Assembly (NCBI RefSeq): GCF_013426205.1
Contig: NC_089423.1
Span: forward strand, 3,410,001-3,474,000
Origin: Metarhizium brunneum
Taxonomy: Eukaryota; Ascomycota; Sordariomycetes; Hypocreales; Clavicipitaceae
DNA length: 64,000 bases
Direction of reading: 5' to 3'
Position 1 is the first letter of the stretch. Each line of letters starts with the position of its first letter. The position numbers were made by a program, and so were the translations under genes. Below the pieces are notes generated by a model. That model made no database searches. It was not told the origin of the DNA and saw only the letters and a list, made by a program, of their open reading frames with translations. Below are positions 9,098 to 20,061 of the stretch, piece by piece.

Positions 9098-11245
9098 ATG
9101 AGGACCGGCTTCATCTTGGGCCGGACTTGTTTTCGGCCCTTGCTGCGTTCGCAGTCCAGCTCGGTTCCTCTTATACGCCGCGTCGCGTTCCGACTTCACC
9201 ACACACGCCAAATACCATGGACGGGCCCGGGAACAAAGGGATATTCAGCGAGGAGGGTTATACTGCAAGCCTCGACCGGCGTGGCTGCGCTGAGTGCTGG
9301 GGCCTTTATAGAGATATCGCAAACGGACAACAATGGCACCGAACAAACGGGCGAACATCGAATGCTAGAGGTCTCCCGCGAGGAGATGCGAAAAGCTGTT
9401 GGCGACCACGAAACCGGACTGCTGAGAGCGGCGCACAAGGCTGTCCTCTTCTTTGACCTGTATGTGTGGGAGCCGGTCTGCACAGGCTTTCGCTTTCTGC
9501 ACCTCCTCGCCATCTTTGTGCCCGTCATAATCACGGTTCCGGCAATTTGGATTGGGAAACGCCGCCCCGAGCGTGACAACGAACGAAGCGGCACGCTTTG
9601 GTGGTACCAGTTTTTAGTCAAGGCGATGGAACTTGCAGGCCCTGCCTTCATCAAGCTGGGACAATGGGCGGCATCCCGAACAGACATCTTTCCCAATGAG
9701 ATGTGTGATACCATGTCGAAGCTTCACTCGAATGCGCCGGCACACTCCATGCACGCAACTCGCAGGACCGTCTCGGCAGCATTTGGCGGGCGCGAGTTTG
9801 ACGACATCTTTGATGAATTCGACGAGAAGCCCCTGGGCGTGGGGGCCATTGCGCAAGTCTACAAGGCCAAGCTCAAGCCAGAGCTCGCCATGTCAAAGGG
9901 CGGCATGAACGGCTCCGAGGGATACGGCGGGCTATCAGAAAACGTCCGGCGCAACGTCGAAACCGTGCTCAAAAGCTCACCAAAGCGCGTCCCCTCATCG
10001 TACGTGGCCGTCAAAGTCCTCCACCCCCGAGTAGACAGAATAGTCCGCCGCGACCTGAAGATCATGCACTTCTTCGCATCCATCCTCAATGCCATCCCGA
10101 CAATCGAATGGCTCTCGCTGCCCGACGAAGTAGCTCAGTTTGGCGAAATGATGAAGCTCCAGCTCGACTTGCGCATCGAAGCTGCCAACCTCGAGAGGTT
10201 CCGCCGCAACTTCAAAGACCGCACAACCGCCTCATTCCCCTACCCCTACACAGACTTCACCACGCGCAACGTGCTCATAGAGGAGTTCGCCCAGGGCATC
10301 CCGCTCGCCGACTTTATGGAAAACGGCGGCGGCGTTTTCCAGCACGACATTGCCGACGAGGGCCTCGACGCCTTCCTCCGCATGCTCCTCCTGGATAACT
10401 TTGTCCACGCAGACCTCCACCCGGGCAACATCATGGTGCGCTTCTACCAGGCCGCCCAGCCTGAGCTCCGCCTGCGCAAGAAGCCAGACCGCAACGCGCA
10501 CGACCAGGAAGCGGACGTGACGGAAAAGGTCCTCGAGCGCCTCCGCCCCTTCAGACGCCGCAAGAACAAGGCCGCCTGGGAAGCCGAGCTGGCCAAGATC
10601 GACGCAGAAGGGTACCGGCCGCAGCTCATCTTCATCGACACAGGCCTCGTCACCGAGCTCAACGCCACCAACCGCGCCAACTTCCTCGACCTCTTCCGGG
10701 CCGTCGCCGAATTCGACGGCTACAAGGCCGGCCACCTCATGTGCGAGCGCTGCCGCCAGCCCGAGGCCGTCCTGGAAAAGGAGGTGTTTGCCCTCAAGAT
10801 GCAGCACCTCGTCCTCAGCGTCAAGTCGCGCACGCTGGCGCTGGGAAACGTCAAGATTGGCGATATCCTCCAGCAGGTCCTCTCCATGGTGCGCAACCAC
10901 CACGTCCGTATGGAGGGCGACTTTGTCAACGTCGTCATCAGCATCCTCCTTCTCGAGGGCATCGGCCGCAGCTTGAACCCCAACGTCGACCTGCTGAGCA
11001 GCTCCTTGCCCATCCTGCGCCAGCTCGGTGCCCAGAGCGGCGCGACAATGGCCAAGAGCGGCGACTTCAGCGTCATCCTGGTCTGGGCGGGTCTCGAGGC
11101 GAGAAAGTTCCTGCAGGCGAGCATAGAAGATGTAAGTTTTGTTCCCTCTGAGCCGATTCAATCGCACGTGTTTCCGATGGCCTCGTACTGATTTGCCTAG
11201 GTTGAACGATGTGTCAAGTATGATTTGCTTTCACCGAATGTATAA
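9098..11245 (+). CDS. UbiB/ADCK-family atypical kinase, mitochondrial (ADCK2/Cqd1-like)
   Basis: An atypical protein-kinase-like ATPase linked to coenzyme Q and lipid handling in mitochondria. Exon 1 is 9098-11131, an intron runs 11132-11200 (GTAAGT..CCTAG), and exon 2 is 11201-11245, giving 692 residues. Reading through the intron would give a different, unconserved tail. The N-terminus is Arg-rich with no acidic residues, like a presequence. A hydrophobic helix spans residues 134-152. UbiB signatures follow: KLGQ (186-189) in place of a glycine-rich loop, GVGAIAQVYKA (Ala-rich loop), VAVKVLHP (Lys), ADLHPGN (catalytic loop) and FIDTGL (metal-binding Asp). The long charged insert after DLHPGN resembles the ADCK2/yeast Cqd1 branch more than COQ8. 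Very high GC3 suggests good expression. Confidence 0.9.
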
Positions 11246-12023
11246 ACAGGTAGGGTTGTGTCGAGTACTTGCACGGCGGTATTTGTCTTGCATTATTTTT
11301 TTTACTTTGTTTACAGGAGCGACATCCATGGGTAATCATGTTGTTGCATGCATGGTGGGTGGCAAAGATTTGGCATAGATGCAAAATACATGAATAGAGG
11401 TGCGCTAGCGCTAAGCATCATCTTCTCTCTTGCATATACGATAACTAGTAAATATACACGTGTCAAATTTTCTCAGTTGCATACCCTTTGTCGTTTTGCC
11501 TGGGCATTGTATCCATGACATCACAGTAGCAATTCGCAAAGGAGAATGGAGACAAATCTCTTGCTCGTAAGTCATCAGCCTGTATATTAAAGATTTTTAT
11601 CTGTAAATGCACCGGATGGCTATGCATCTGTGTAAACCCCAGCCTGACCTGCAAATATTTTGTCTACTTGACCGAAGAAGCCCCTGGTAGTGGAATCGCA
11701 ATGCCTTCGCAGAATAATCAGACAAGATGCTATATAATATCACAGGACGCGTGCCTGAAAAAAAAAAAAAACGTATAAATATGGTGGGCCACAAGTGCCG
11801 GAATCTCCAACTAAAGGGCAGCGGGAGGGCGTTGGGACCCGAGCTGGAGTAGTTGTGAGTGTCTCGAACAGTCGACATGAAAGTGATTTGTGTCCGTTGT
11901 AATTGTTGAAAGAAGTTGCTCTAGGGTGTTGCTCGGGTATAGGAACAGGGCATCAGTATGGGTGATTGCTGCCTAGCAAATGAGGATGGTGAGTATCGTT
12001 CGACAACCAAAGCCCACATCTCT
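11246..12023. other. Intergenic, convergent 3' ends
   Basis: The 3' regions of the UbiB and TCO89 genes. It contains an A-run (about 11758-11771) and AT-rich sequence with possible polyadenylation signals. No gene recognised. Confidence 0.5.
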
Positions 12024-13754
12024 CTAGTCAGTACTGGCGCTAAGATCCATCGATTTGTCCCATAGATTACGAAGCAGAGCGTTCGTACCATCCTCCTCTT
12101 CGGCCGCAACTAGGCTCGCTCCGCTTAGTCGTTCATTCAATTTAGCAACGTCGTCTCCGTCAAAGCTGGAACCAGCTCCATTGGTTCTAATTGATGCACC
12201 AGACTTGAGCGCGGTTTGGCGCGGATCCGGCATACTGACGTTTCGAGTATGTCGAGCATTGACATCCACAGTCCGTTTGCCGTTCAAAGAGCCAGCAGCT
12301 GTGCGTGGAATTCTTCGCTTCTTCTCCATCCCGGGAAGGCGACTGAGGCGGTTCAAAGATCGAGCAACGGGGTTTTGATATCTCCGAACGACGAGGTATT
12401 CCATGCCTGTTCGTTCCAGCAGTTTGCCAATACGAGGATCACGGCTGTTTCCTCCGTCGTAGCCAGGACCCCCAACGCCGATCAATGGGCTCGCTCCAAC
12501 TACACCCACTGCCCCTGTCAATGCTTGGCCAGGCTCCAATACTGAGCTAGCCCGCTGCAAATTCAACTTTTGCTGTGTGCGTGATGTTTCTGCCGCCGGG
12601 CCCACTGTCCGCCTGCCAGCCTTTGGTACCAAGGCGCTGTTATCGATTTCGGCCGATGGCACCGGCACCGCTTCGGCATCGTCATTTTTTGGGGCCAGAT
12701 CGATATGGGTCATTGAGTCGGGCCTTCGGGGGACATCATTCGGACCTCGGCCAGTGGCATGAGCTGGGTGATAAAATGAACCCTGGCTTGCCAGGCCAGA
12801 ACTGGCAGCATCGACAAATCGGGACACTAGCTCATCTTGATTGCTCCCTGCCGAAGGCGTTACGTTGCGACCAGTAGAGCTGACGGAGCGGGACAGTTGC
12901 GCCGGTGCTGCATTGGCAAGGTCGACGGTCATTTGCGGCGGTGCACCGTGCGACGGTGTTCGCTGTAGGAGGCGAGAGGTGAGGTATTCTTTATGGTGAG
13001 ATGTTTCACGGTCTGGTGACGGACGGTCTGGTTCCCGGGATTTGGAAGTAGTACTCGGGGTCACGGGCCGCGAGTTCTCGGTGCTAGGTCCGTGCCTCAA
13101 AGACGATTGAGCGCTGCTGTTGAGCGAGCCTTTGCGTGAGAGATATGGTGAATTGGAGCCGCTGGCATCCACCCACTCGTCTTCGGGATCGTCGCTCCCC
13201 AGGTCAAAATGCACCTGGATCTTGCTGGGTTTAGCAGGCTGCCTTTGTATACCCGTGCCGCTCGAGCTTCGTTTGAGCTTGTCCGACGACCGAGTCCGTT
13301 TGCCAACCTCGACGTGTGAGCGATTGCGCTTCAAGCTCGTGTGCGACAAGCTCTTGGGCAGATTGGCGGGGAAAGACTGGCGGGAGAGCTTGACTTCGCT
13401 GGTGGCTCTGCGGTGCGGCGGCGGGCGCAGGGCGACTTGGTCGAATTCGGTGGGCGAGGTAGGTCGCGAAGCTGGTCGTCGATTCAGCTTGGAGGGGTGG
13501 GCATGAGGTTGAGGGTGAGGATGAGCGTTGCCATGCTGTTTGTGGACAGCTTTTGAGGAAGGGACGCGGGCGTGCAGGCGACCAGCGTGGCCGACGTGGT
13601 GCTGCTTCTGGTGATGCTTTGTACGATGAGGGTGAGACGGAGCTCCCGAGGTATTTGTCGTGTCGCTGTGAGAGTCGCTGTCCCGGTGGTTGAGGGGAGG
13701 GCGCTTTGATTGGCCACCGGACGATGCGTTGTCCAGGTCCCTGTCTCGCGGCAT
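12024..13754 (-). CDS. TCO89: TORC1 subunit TCO89-like protein
   Basis: A 576-residue protein from ATG 13754 (MPRDRDLDN). The frame is open up to 13946, but the upstream segment is low-complexity leader. TCO89 is a fungal-specific subunit of the rapamycin-sensitive TOR complex 1 at the vacuole. Evidence: a His/Ser/Pro-rich N-terminus, then a conserved FPANLPKSLSHTSLKRN and SKIQVHFDLGSDDPEDEWVDA segment. Near the C-terminus come RASSVLEP and the block DPRIGKLLERTGMEYLVVRR continuing into NPVARSLNRL, both characteristic of the TCO89 Pfam domain. The long Ser/Thr-rich linkers are typical and probably phosphorylated. A long CT-rich leader precedes it. Confidence 0.85.
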   Translation of the reverse strand: MPRDRDLDNASSGGQSKRPPLNHRDSDSHSDTTNTSGAPSHPHRTKHHQKQHHVGHAGRLHARVPSSKAVHKQHGNAHPHPQPHAHPSKLNRRPASRPTSPTEFDQVALRPPPHRRATSEVKLSRQSFPANLPKSLSHTSLKRNRSHVEVGKRTRSSDKLKRSSSGTGIQRQPAKPSKIQVHFDLGSDDPEDEWVDASGSNSPYLSRKGSLNSSAQSSLRHGPSTENSRPVTPSTTSKSREPDRPSPDRETSHHKEYLTSRLLQRTPSHGAPPQMTVDLANAAPAQLSRSVSSTGRNVTPSAGSNQDELVSRFVDAASSGLASQGSFYHPAHATGRGPNDVPRRPDSMTHIDLAPKNDDAEAVPVPSAEIDNSALVPKAGRRTVGPAAETSRTQQKLNLQRASSVLEPGQALTGAVGVVGASPLIGVGGPGYDGGNSRDPRIGKLLERTGMEYLVVRRYQNPVARSLNRLSRLPGMEKKRRIPRTAAGSLNGKRTVDVNARHTRNVSMPDPRQTALKSGASIRTNGAGSSFDGDDVAKLNERLSGASLVAAEEEDGTNALLRNLWDKSMDLSASTD

Positions 13755-15654
13755 GGTGTCGACGGTAGCACCTGCGCACTCCAGGACCGAGGTACTTGGC
13801 TTGTACAATACTTGAGGATGCACACCAGACTGCAAGACGCCCGAGGAGGAGTACGGAGCGCCAGACCAAAAAGTACCAGAGCCCGCGTGCGCACCTGCTG
13901 TGGTTGGGGTCTCGGGCAAGTGGTGCAAGCGCTGGCTCGAGAGCAATCAATGCTGGGTCGGAGCTGATGGGTCGAGCTGATGGCTGGCACTGGGGGCGAA
14001 GACGGCGACGTTGGGAGACATGCAGCGGTGCGATGCTGCGGTGCTGCGGTGCTGCTGAACACTGCAGAGGCTCTCGTCCGACCGAAGGATGTGCCGTCTT
14101 CGGCTGCGGCTGCCTTGGTTGGTGATGCGGGACACGTGTGAATGTCGGAGTCGGCGATGACGGCTGCGAAGGCGAATTGGTATTGAGGAGATGAGCTTGT
14201 CCACCAACTTTTGGAGTCGCAATGCCAATTGGCCGGCTGCAAGAAGAGTCGCAGGTGGCAGAAGCAGCCCGGGCGCGCGGAAGAGGAGCAGGAGTTCTTG
14301 ATAAGTCGTCGTCCAGGGCCGAGCGACGGGATAAGCAATGACAGACGTCAACTGGTCGGATAGGGCAGGCCGAGGACAGTAGGTGAGTGGATGAGATGTC
14401 TTTTTTTAAAAGCCCTTCTCTCTCTCGCTCTCGCTCTCTCGTCGTCGTCGTCTTTGGCCGTGTGCGGGTTTCGTCCGACTTAGACTGGAAACAGATATGG
14501 TGGAGGGTGGCGGACTGTGACGAGATGGAGGGTTGCAAAGAAGACTGGATGGCTGATGGTTGGATGGGGGCATCTGGAAGCACTCGAGATTGAAACCAGA
14601 CATCCGGGGAGCAGACAGGGCTGGGCTGGGCTGCGGTGAAGAGCGCACATGTGGAGGGTGGACGAAGACGGTGACTGGCCGTGGCTGGCCGTGCGCTGAT
14701 GGCAGCGTGCATCGCCAAGGGCATCCATGATTCACGACCCAAGCTCTCAGGCAATTGAAACAGCGGGGCAGCGCATCTGGAAGCCGTGCTTGGGCAACAG
14801 ACACTTTGGCGGTCTGGCCTTTATTTACTTAAGATTTTATGAGAATACGCTAGCTGCCTAGTAGCTGAGTAAGCTGCAGTACCTCTAGGTATTCATTATA
14901 TAGGGAAAGAACAAGAAACTTATCATCGGGATACTACTCCTGCCCGGGCCCGTGTAGGGTTGAGGCCGTTGCCTGCCATTTGACATTGTACTTAGATGTG
15001 GTTAGCGTCGCTACTCGCTAATAACCTTGTGCCAGGAGCCACTCCAAGAGTGTCTGGTGGTTGTGCAAGAAACATTGAAGAGTAATTCCTAGTATGGCCT
15101 TTAATTTTGACTACTGTCTTTAGTCGAGTAATTAATCCGCCATGTCAAGGTGCCCTCGACGCATGCGCGCGGTTCAGCATTCCGTGGACTCGGCCGGCCG
15201 GCGCGTCGGAACTGTATACCCAACTTGCGCCAGGCTGGAACAATGGAAGAAACCTGACTGGACCTTGAGAGCCAGACACAGACGCGGGGAAGACATCAAT
15301 TGGCATTCATTCAATGTTTGGTTAGGCTCTGACACTTGACTCACAGCACAGACCGTCACCACAGGCCAGCATCCCTGTCTGGACGCGGGCGGGCATTTGG
15401 AGAAATCAGAGGGCAGTCAGGTTCTACTGCAAGTCTGGAATACACCAGCTCGACACTCGCATGCATCCAGAACGCACATGTACAGAAGCACCCAAACTCA
15501 ACCCCCTTCCCGGAGGTTTACCGTCAACTTGCAAGCTGACCAAGAACTCTACTCATTCAATGTTCCATCATTGGCGCAGACCACTCGTTCTCAACCAAGA
15601 CTAATGACCACACGCGACGTCGACTTGACGATTGTCCCTCCCGATGCAGTGCAC
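13755..15654. other. Long leader/promoter of TCO89 and intergenic
   Basis: 13755-14800 is a pyrimidine-rich region on the coding strand with long open frames that look like composition artefacts. It contains a CT/TCG microsatellite at 14413-14452. 14820-15650 is ordinary intergenic DNA with no recognised gene. Confidence 0.45.
14413..14452. repeat. CT / TCG microsatellite
   Basis: A run of TCTCTC with interspersed CGCTC units, passing into four TCG triplets, in the leader of TCO89. Confidence 0.8.
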
Positions 15655-16392
15655 TCACAGAACCTTAATCACAATCTCTCCCTCGCCCACAGGTCTCTCA
15701 AATCCATCCCAGTACATTTCAAAAGTCTCATTTTCAACATCAAATGCAGTGTCACCGTCTCTTCTCTTGTCATCTAGAGAGAGTGCATCTCTCTGTGCCC
15801 GCCGACCAGCGATTCTCCTCCGCAGAACCTCCTTGTCTGCGTCGAGGAATACCAGAAGCCAGCGTCCACCGTGTTTAGCAATGGCCTCTTTGTACTCCTC
15901 GCGGTACTTCCTGTTCCAGAAGGCGAGATCCAGGACTATGTCTTTCTGCTTCTCTCCGAGCAGGCGGATGAGCTCTGCTTTTACGTGCTGTAGACCCTCA
16001 GCTTGATACTCGGGGTATTTGCCCTCGGGATAATCAATCTTGAAGAGTCCATAGTTCTCGTATATATAAGAATCAACAGATAACCGAGCCGAGTTTGGTA
16101 GTTTTTTAACAATGTCCTTTGATAAAGTAGACTTTCCTGCCCCTGAAGACTCGTTTGACGCGTTAGTCAATGCTTGCCTCGGAATGTTGAACTTTGGGGA
16201 TCGTCATGTCTACTGACCGGATATCCCACAGGTCATTATAACTACTTGTCGGTCATCGTTGTCTGAAGACTGAATATGGGAAAGTACCTGCAAACGTGTT
16301 AGATCCAGTTGGCGGTAGTCGCCTTTGCGGACGAATTCAATTCATACCTGTTTGAGGGCAGAATCGCTCGTAGTGTTCGGTTCATCATTCAT
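15655..16392 (-). CDS. Small P-loop kinase (AAA_33-like)
   Basis: A 200-residue ATP-binding protein. Exons are 16392-16348, 16287-16218 and 16142-15655. Introns are GTATGA..TGCAG and GTCAGT..TTCAG; the last acceptor must be the one at 16143 to keep frame. Splicing creates the Walker A motif GISGAGKST at residues 36-44. Other features are LSVDSYIYENYG (substrate/lid side), DIVLDLAFWNR (Walker B-like strand) and RRRIAGRRAQRD (Arg-rich lid), then an ENETFEMYW segment. The layout matches the predicted AAA_33 small-molecule kinase family found in bacteria and fungi; the substrate is unknown. There is no targeting signal. Its 3' end abuts 900 bases of non-coding DNA. Confidence 0.8.
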
Positions 16393-17129
16393 GACGGCAG
16401 AGGGGTTTGATGCGAAAAGGCAACGATGCCTTCCAAGGGTGCATTCAAAGACATGTATGTATATGGCGAAACCAGTCACGGAGCCCGGCGTGCAGAATTG
16501 CAATTGGAGCCAGCAAAGTGAGTCATTATCTTTAGCCCGGTGCTGTATCGTACTTCTCCCACCATCGATCCTCCGAAGCGCTTTCTTAATGAGTAAACCG
16601 GACGACCCTGAAAATATAGGGAGAAAGGAAATATTATTTTGTTATATTAAAACGGCGTTATACCTTCTGCATTGATCCCTTTTGACACGTCACATGCGTC
16701 ATCAGACTGACCATGCTTCAGGCACGTCAGTTGGACGAGGATGGATACGCGCAACAGACAACGCACTTAACAGACTAGTAGTGTAGGATTCTCCCCTGGT
16801 CACGCCAAGGTATATGCACCGAATCTCTCATGCTGGATATCCTGGTAAAGTTACTCCGTACGACGCCCTCCATTTGAAAACTCATTCCATCTTCGCAGGA
16901 TTGACATTCGAGGCGGACGACTCCGCGATCCGAGGTGGGTCACGTGCTTGGTCGTATCTCTCAGTGGAGGCAACGTCAATCGGCTGCGACATTCTTCAGA
17001 ATTTAGACACCAGACTGCTTGTCATAGCCACATTGCCCGCCATCTTCACCCAATCTCGACGAGCGCTTTATCAACAACCAGGTCCAACAAAACCCTTCTA
17101 CATCACCTCTTTCAGATTTCCAAAACACA
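16393..17129. other. Divergent promoter region P-loop kinase / SPF30
   Basis: Holds one TACTCCGTA copy (16852-16860) of the recurring intergenic 9-mer. Open frames here are not conserved-looking. Confidence 0.45.
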
Positions 17130-18097
17130 ATGTCTGGCGTCGCAGCCATCGAAGAGGAGAGATCACAATACCAAGAGCAGGTTCGTATCCTACGTTTCAG
17201 CACTCCATTATTTCTATCGCTTTGGGCTAACTCTGCGTCAAGCTCGATATCATCCTTCAACAACTCCGAGATGACCCAGACAGCGCCGAACTTCAGGCTC
17301 TACAGGAAGAGCTGACCAACGTTATTGGTCTTCTCGACGAGAACATCGCAGAGCTACGACCAAACCAGCCATCTCAACCTACCCCCAAAGAACCGTCGCC
17401 GCCACCACAGCCCGAAAAATGGTCTCGTGAAAACCACCCCGCCTTTAAGAAGGCCCCTCCGCCCCCGGAAGAAAAGGAAGAGCCTCCAGTCACGTATCAT
17501 GTGAACGACACCGTCATGGCCAAATGGGTATCCGGAGACAAGAATTTCTATCAAGCCAGAATCACTTCCATCACCGGGTCGTCCGCCGCACCGATATACA
17601 CTGTCAAGTTCAAAAGTTATGACAATACAGAGACTCTAAGATCAAAAGACCTAAAGCCCATTTCTAATAAGAGGAAAGCTGACGACCCTCCGCCGCAGCC
17701 GTCGGCTCCAGGTGTTGTGTCGTCTGCTGGGGCTACAATGTATCCTGGTGCCCAGCACGAAGCCCAGCAGGATGCGGAGGCTGCGCAAGCCCCGAAACCG
17801 AAAAAGATCAAGGCCAAGAAAGAGCTTGAGGCCGGCAAGGCTAAGTGGCAAGCATTTAATGCAAAGTCTAAATTTGGCAAAACGAATAAGAAGGATAGCA
17901 TGTTCCGCACGCCGGAGGGTATTCATGGAAGAGGTATGTGCACATGCGTATAGCATCTTTTTTGATGAGCAAGACCTATACGCTAGATTATGCTAACAAT
18001 TGGCGATGTAGTGGGCTTTACTGGCTCTGGCCAAGCTATGCGGAAAGATCCTACTCGATCTCGTCATGTTTACCAGGTAAACGAAGACCTAGACTAA
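17130..18097 (+). CDS. Tudor-domain splicing factor SPF30 (SMNDC1-like)
   Basis: A spliceosome assembly factor that binds methylated Sm proteins. Exons are 17130-17180, 17243-17933 and 18012 onward. Introns are 17181-17242 and 17934-18011 (GTATGT..TGTAG). Residues 1-60 form a helical N-terminus (QYQEQLDIILQQLRDD). The Tudor domain lies near residues 105-165 (MAKWVSGDKNFYQARI then YTVKFKSYDNTE). The C-terminal SPF30 block reads KAKWQAFNAK, DSMFRTPEG and VGFTGSGQAMRKD. With the last intron retained the protein ends RHVYQVNEDLD (275 residues, stop at 18095-18097), an acidic ending like other family members. A possible 48-nt intron (18077-18124) would instead give a stop at 18179-18181; both forms may exist. 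Confidence 0.85.
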
Positions 18098-18512
18098 CGA
18101 CTCTCCTTTTCATTTTTTTTCTAGTTCATGTTCACAAGCGCGATACGAAGCCAGATCGGCGTTAAGGGATGGATGTGTTAAGGTTGGGTGGGCTTTTACG
18201 CTATATATCTCGGTAATATGCCTCCTGATTGATAAAGGCTGAGGCTAACCTGGTGTATCTTCGCCCCTGAAACGGCCTGCTGCCGAACGTCGTAATAGTT
18301 CGAAAAACATAGGATATACCACGTCGACAGGGGATAAATCATTCTTTCCAGTTCGAAATCATAATTTGGGTCTAGGCTTGACTGGGCTCTATTGATATGG
18401 TACTTAAACCCTCGCGAGATCAAGACTGTGCAGACGTGCTAATGGCTTTATGTGCGGGATATCAAATGTATTGAAACAAATATTGTACACGGAGCTACCA
18501 TCCTTCACATTC
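18098..18512. other. Intergenic, convergent 3' ends
   Basis: 3' regions of SPF30 and IND1. Apart from the alternative SPF30 terminal exon (to 18181), nothing is recognised. Confidence 0.5.
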
Positions 18513-19682
18513 CTAATTCCTCTCCAAGCCAACTTTTGGCAAGATTTTATCGGCAACCCGTAGAAACGCCGATGCTCTCTCACTTGATGGTTCGGCCACG
18601 ACCGTAGGCTTCCCTTTCTCAGCATCGTCTCCAATGTTTGGATGTAGAGGAATATCGCCCAAGAAGCATATCTCATGATCTTTGCACAACCTCTCGACTC
18701 TTTCATTCGACCCAAACACATTCGTCTCGCCATGGCAATGGGGACATACGAACAGTGACATGTTCTGGACCAGACCTAGAATATTCACACCCACTGCCTT
18801 GAACATGTTGATACCCTTGACAGCGTCTTTCGTTGCCAGGGTATGAGGGGTTGTGACGATTATAGACCCTAGGAAATCAACGTTAGCAGACTCGTAGCGC
18901 ACGAACCACAGGGAGGAGGGGTCGGAAGGTTGGCTGCCTACCATCTAAAATGACTTGTTGGGTTATGGTTAACTGTGTGTCACCAGTACCAGGTGGCAGG
19001 TCGAGAACCAGAATGTCCAAACCGCCCCAGTCTACTTCGTGAAGTAGCTGTTGGATGGCTTTCATCACCATTGGTCCTCGCCAGACAACCGGCGCATTCT
19101 CGCCAATTAGATAACCCATTGACATGGTTTTGACACCATAATTCGTGAGAGGAACCAGCTGGTTATCTAGAACAAAGATCAGTCGTCGAGCCAGACGAAT
19201 ACATCCAAGAAGAAAGAAACTTACTTTTTGATAATCTTGGCTCTCCGGACAAGTCAAATAGTGTTGGAATCGACGGTCCAAATATATCTGTGTCTAAAAT
19301 GCCTGCTCGGAACCCCAATCTGGCAAAAGCCAGGGATAGGTTGGCTGCCTCATTGACATTAAAATGCGTGAATACCGTGGCATTGGACCGGCCAAGAACT
19401 CACCCGCGACTGTGCTCTTCCCAACACCGCCCTTGGCAGATGATACGGCGATGACCTTTTCAACTCCAGTGATCTTGCGTCGCTGGGGACGTTTTGCCCA
19501 GGTTGGCGGCGTGCCAGATCGGGGCAAGCCCTACGACATGTGTTAGGTCCTATAAATAAAAAGGGAAAATATATATATATATAAACATATCATAGGAGAT
19601 TGATAAATTGGGAACTTACTAGAGGGTTTTCATGATATAATGGGCGAAACCACTGGAGGAGGCGTGCTGTTGTCTGGCGCAT
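18513..19682 (-). CDS. IND1: Mitochondrial Fe-S P-loop protein IND1 (NUBPL)
   Basis: A Mrp/NBP35-family scaffold that delivers 4Fe-4S clusters to respiratory complex I. Five exons give 296 residues: 19682-19620, 19530-19404, 19344-19225, 19166-18942 and 18868-18513. All junctions keep frame and restore the family sequence. Exon 1 is an Arg-containing presequence ([14 protein letters not shown]). The deviant Walker A KGGVGKST is followed by [12 protein letters not shown] only if intron 2 uses the acceptor at 19345. [28 protein letters not shown] (switch II) and the cluster-binding CPHC near residue 210 are all present. CPHC preceded by NMS is typical of IND1. It is divergent from BFR2 across 379 bases. 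Confidence 0.93.
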
Positions 19683-20061
19683 GTTTGGGACTGCTGTCGC
19701 CGCCAGAACTTGTGCAAAAATAACGCTACTAGAATTTGGGATCGTTTGACTGATTTTGACTACGTGGGATATACAAAAATACTGTGGTTAAGTGCACGAC
19801 CTAATAGTAGTTGCTGGGCCAGGTCTTGGGGCCAATGGTTGTATAATGTCGAGTCTGGTCTGGTACTTTATGCTATCGAGGCTGGTAACGGAAGGTGGCT
19901 CCAGCACAGACCTACCAGCAGCATACTTGTAGAGTTCAAGCTGCGTTCTGCCACTACACACCGCCTAAAAGTTGATGCTGGAGCGACAGAGACAAAATCT
20001 TTTGAACGTGGGGCTCACGTCTGATCTTTAATCAAGCATTGCAAGCTGAACGGGAAAGAAA
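19683..20061. promoter_or_regulatory. Short divergent promoter IND1 / BFR2
   Basis: 379 bases separate two divergent start codons, so both core promoters must lie here. No TATA box is obvious on either side. Confidence 0.5.

Noticed and set aside
10232..11167. A 311-codon minus-strand frame inside the UbiB-family gene
   Set aside because: A mirror of the very GC-biased sense gene; composition is Val/Ala/Leu/Glu-rich, typical of antisense shadows, and the sense frame has all UbiB motifs.
13231..14754. A 507-codon open frame on the minus strand overlapping TCO89
   Set aside because: It runs in another frame of TCO89 and its CT-rich leader. The translation is Ser/Pro/Arg-rich low complexity without any domain, which is expected from the base composition.
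17243..17910. Minus-strand frames over SPF30 (17617-17956)
   Set aside because: Antisense shadows of the Tudor-domain gene.
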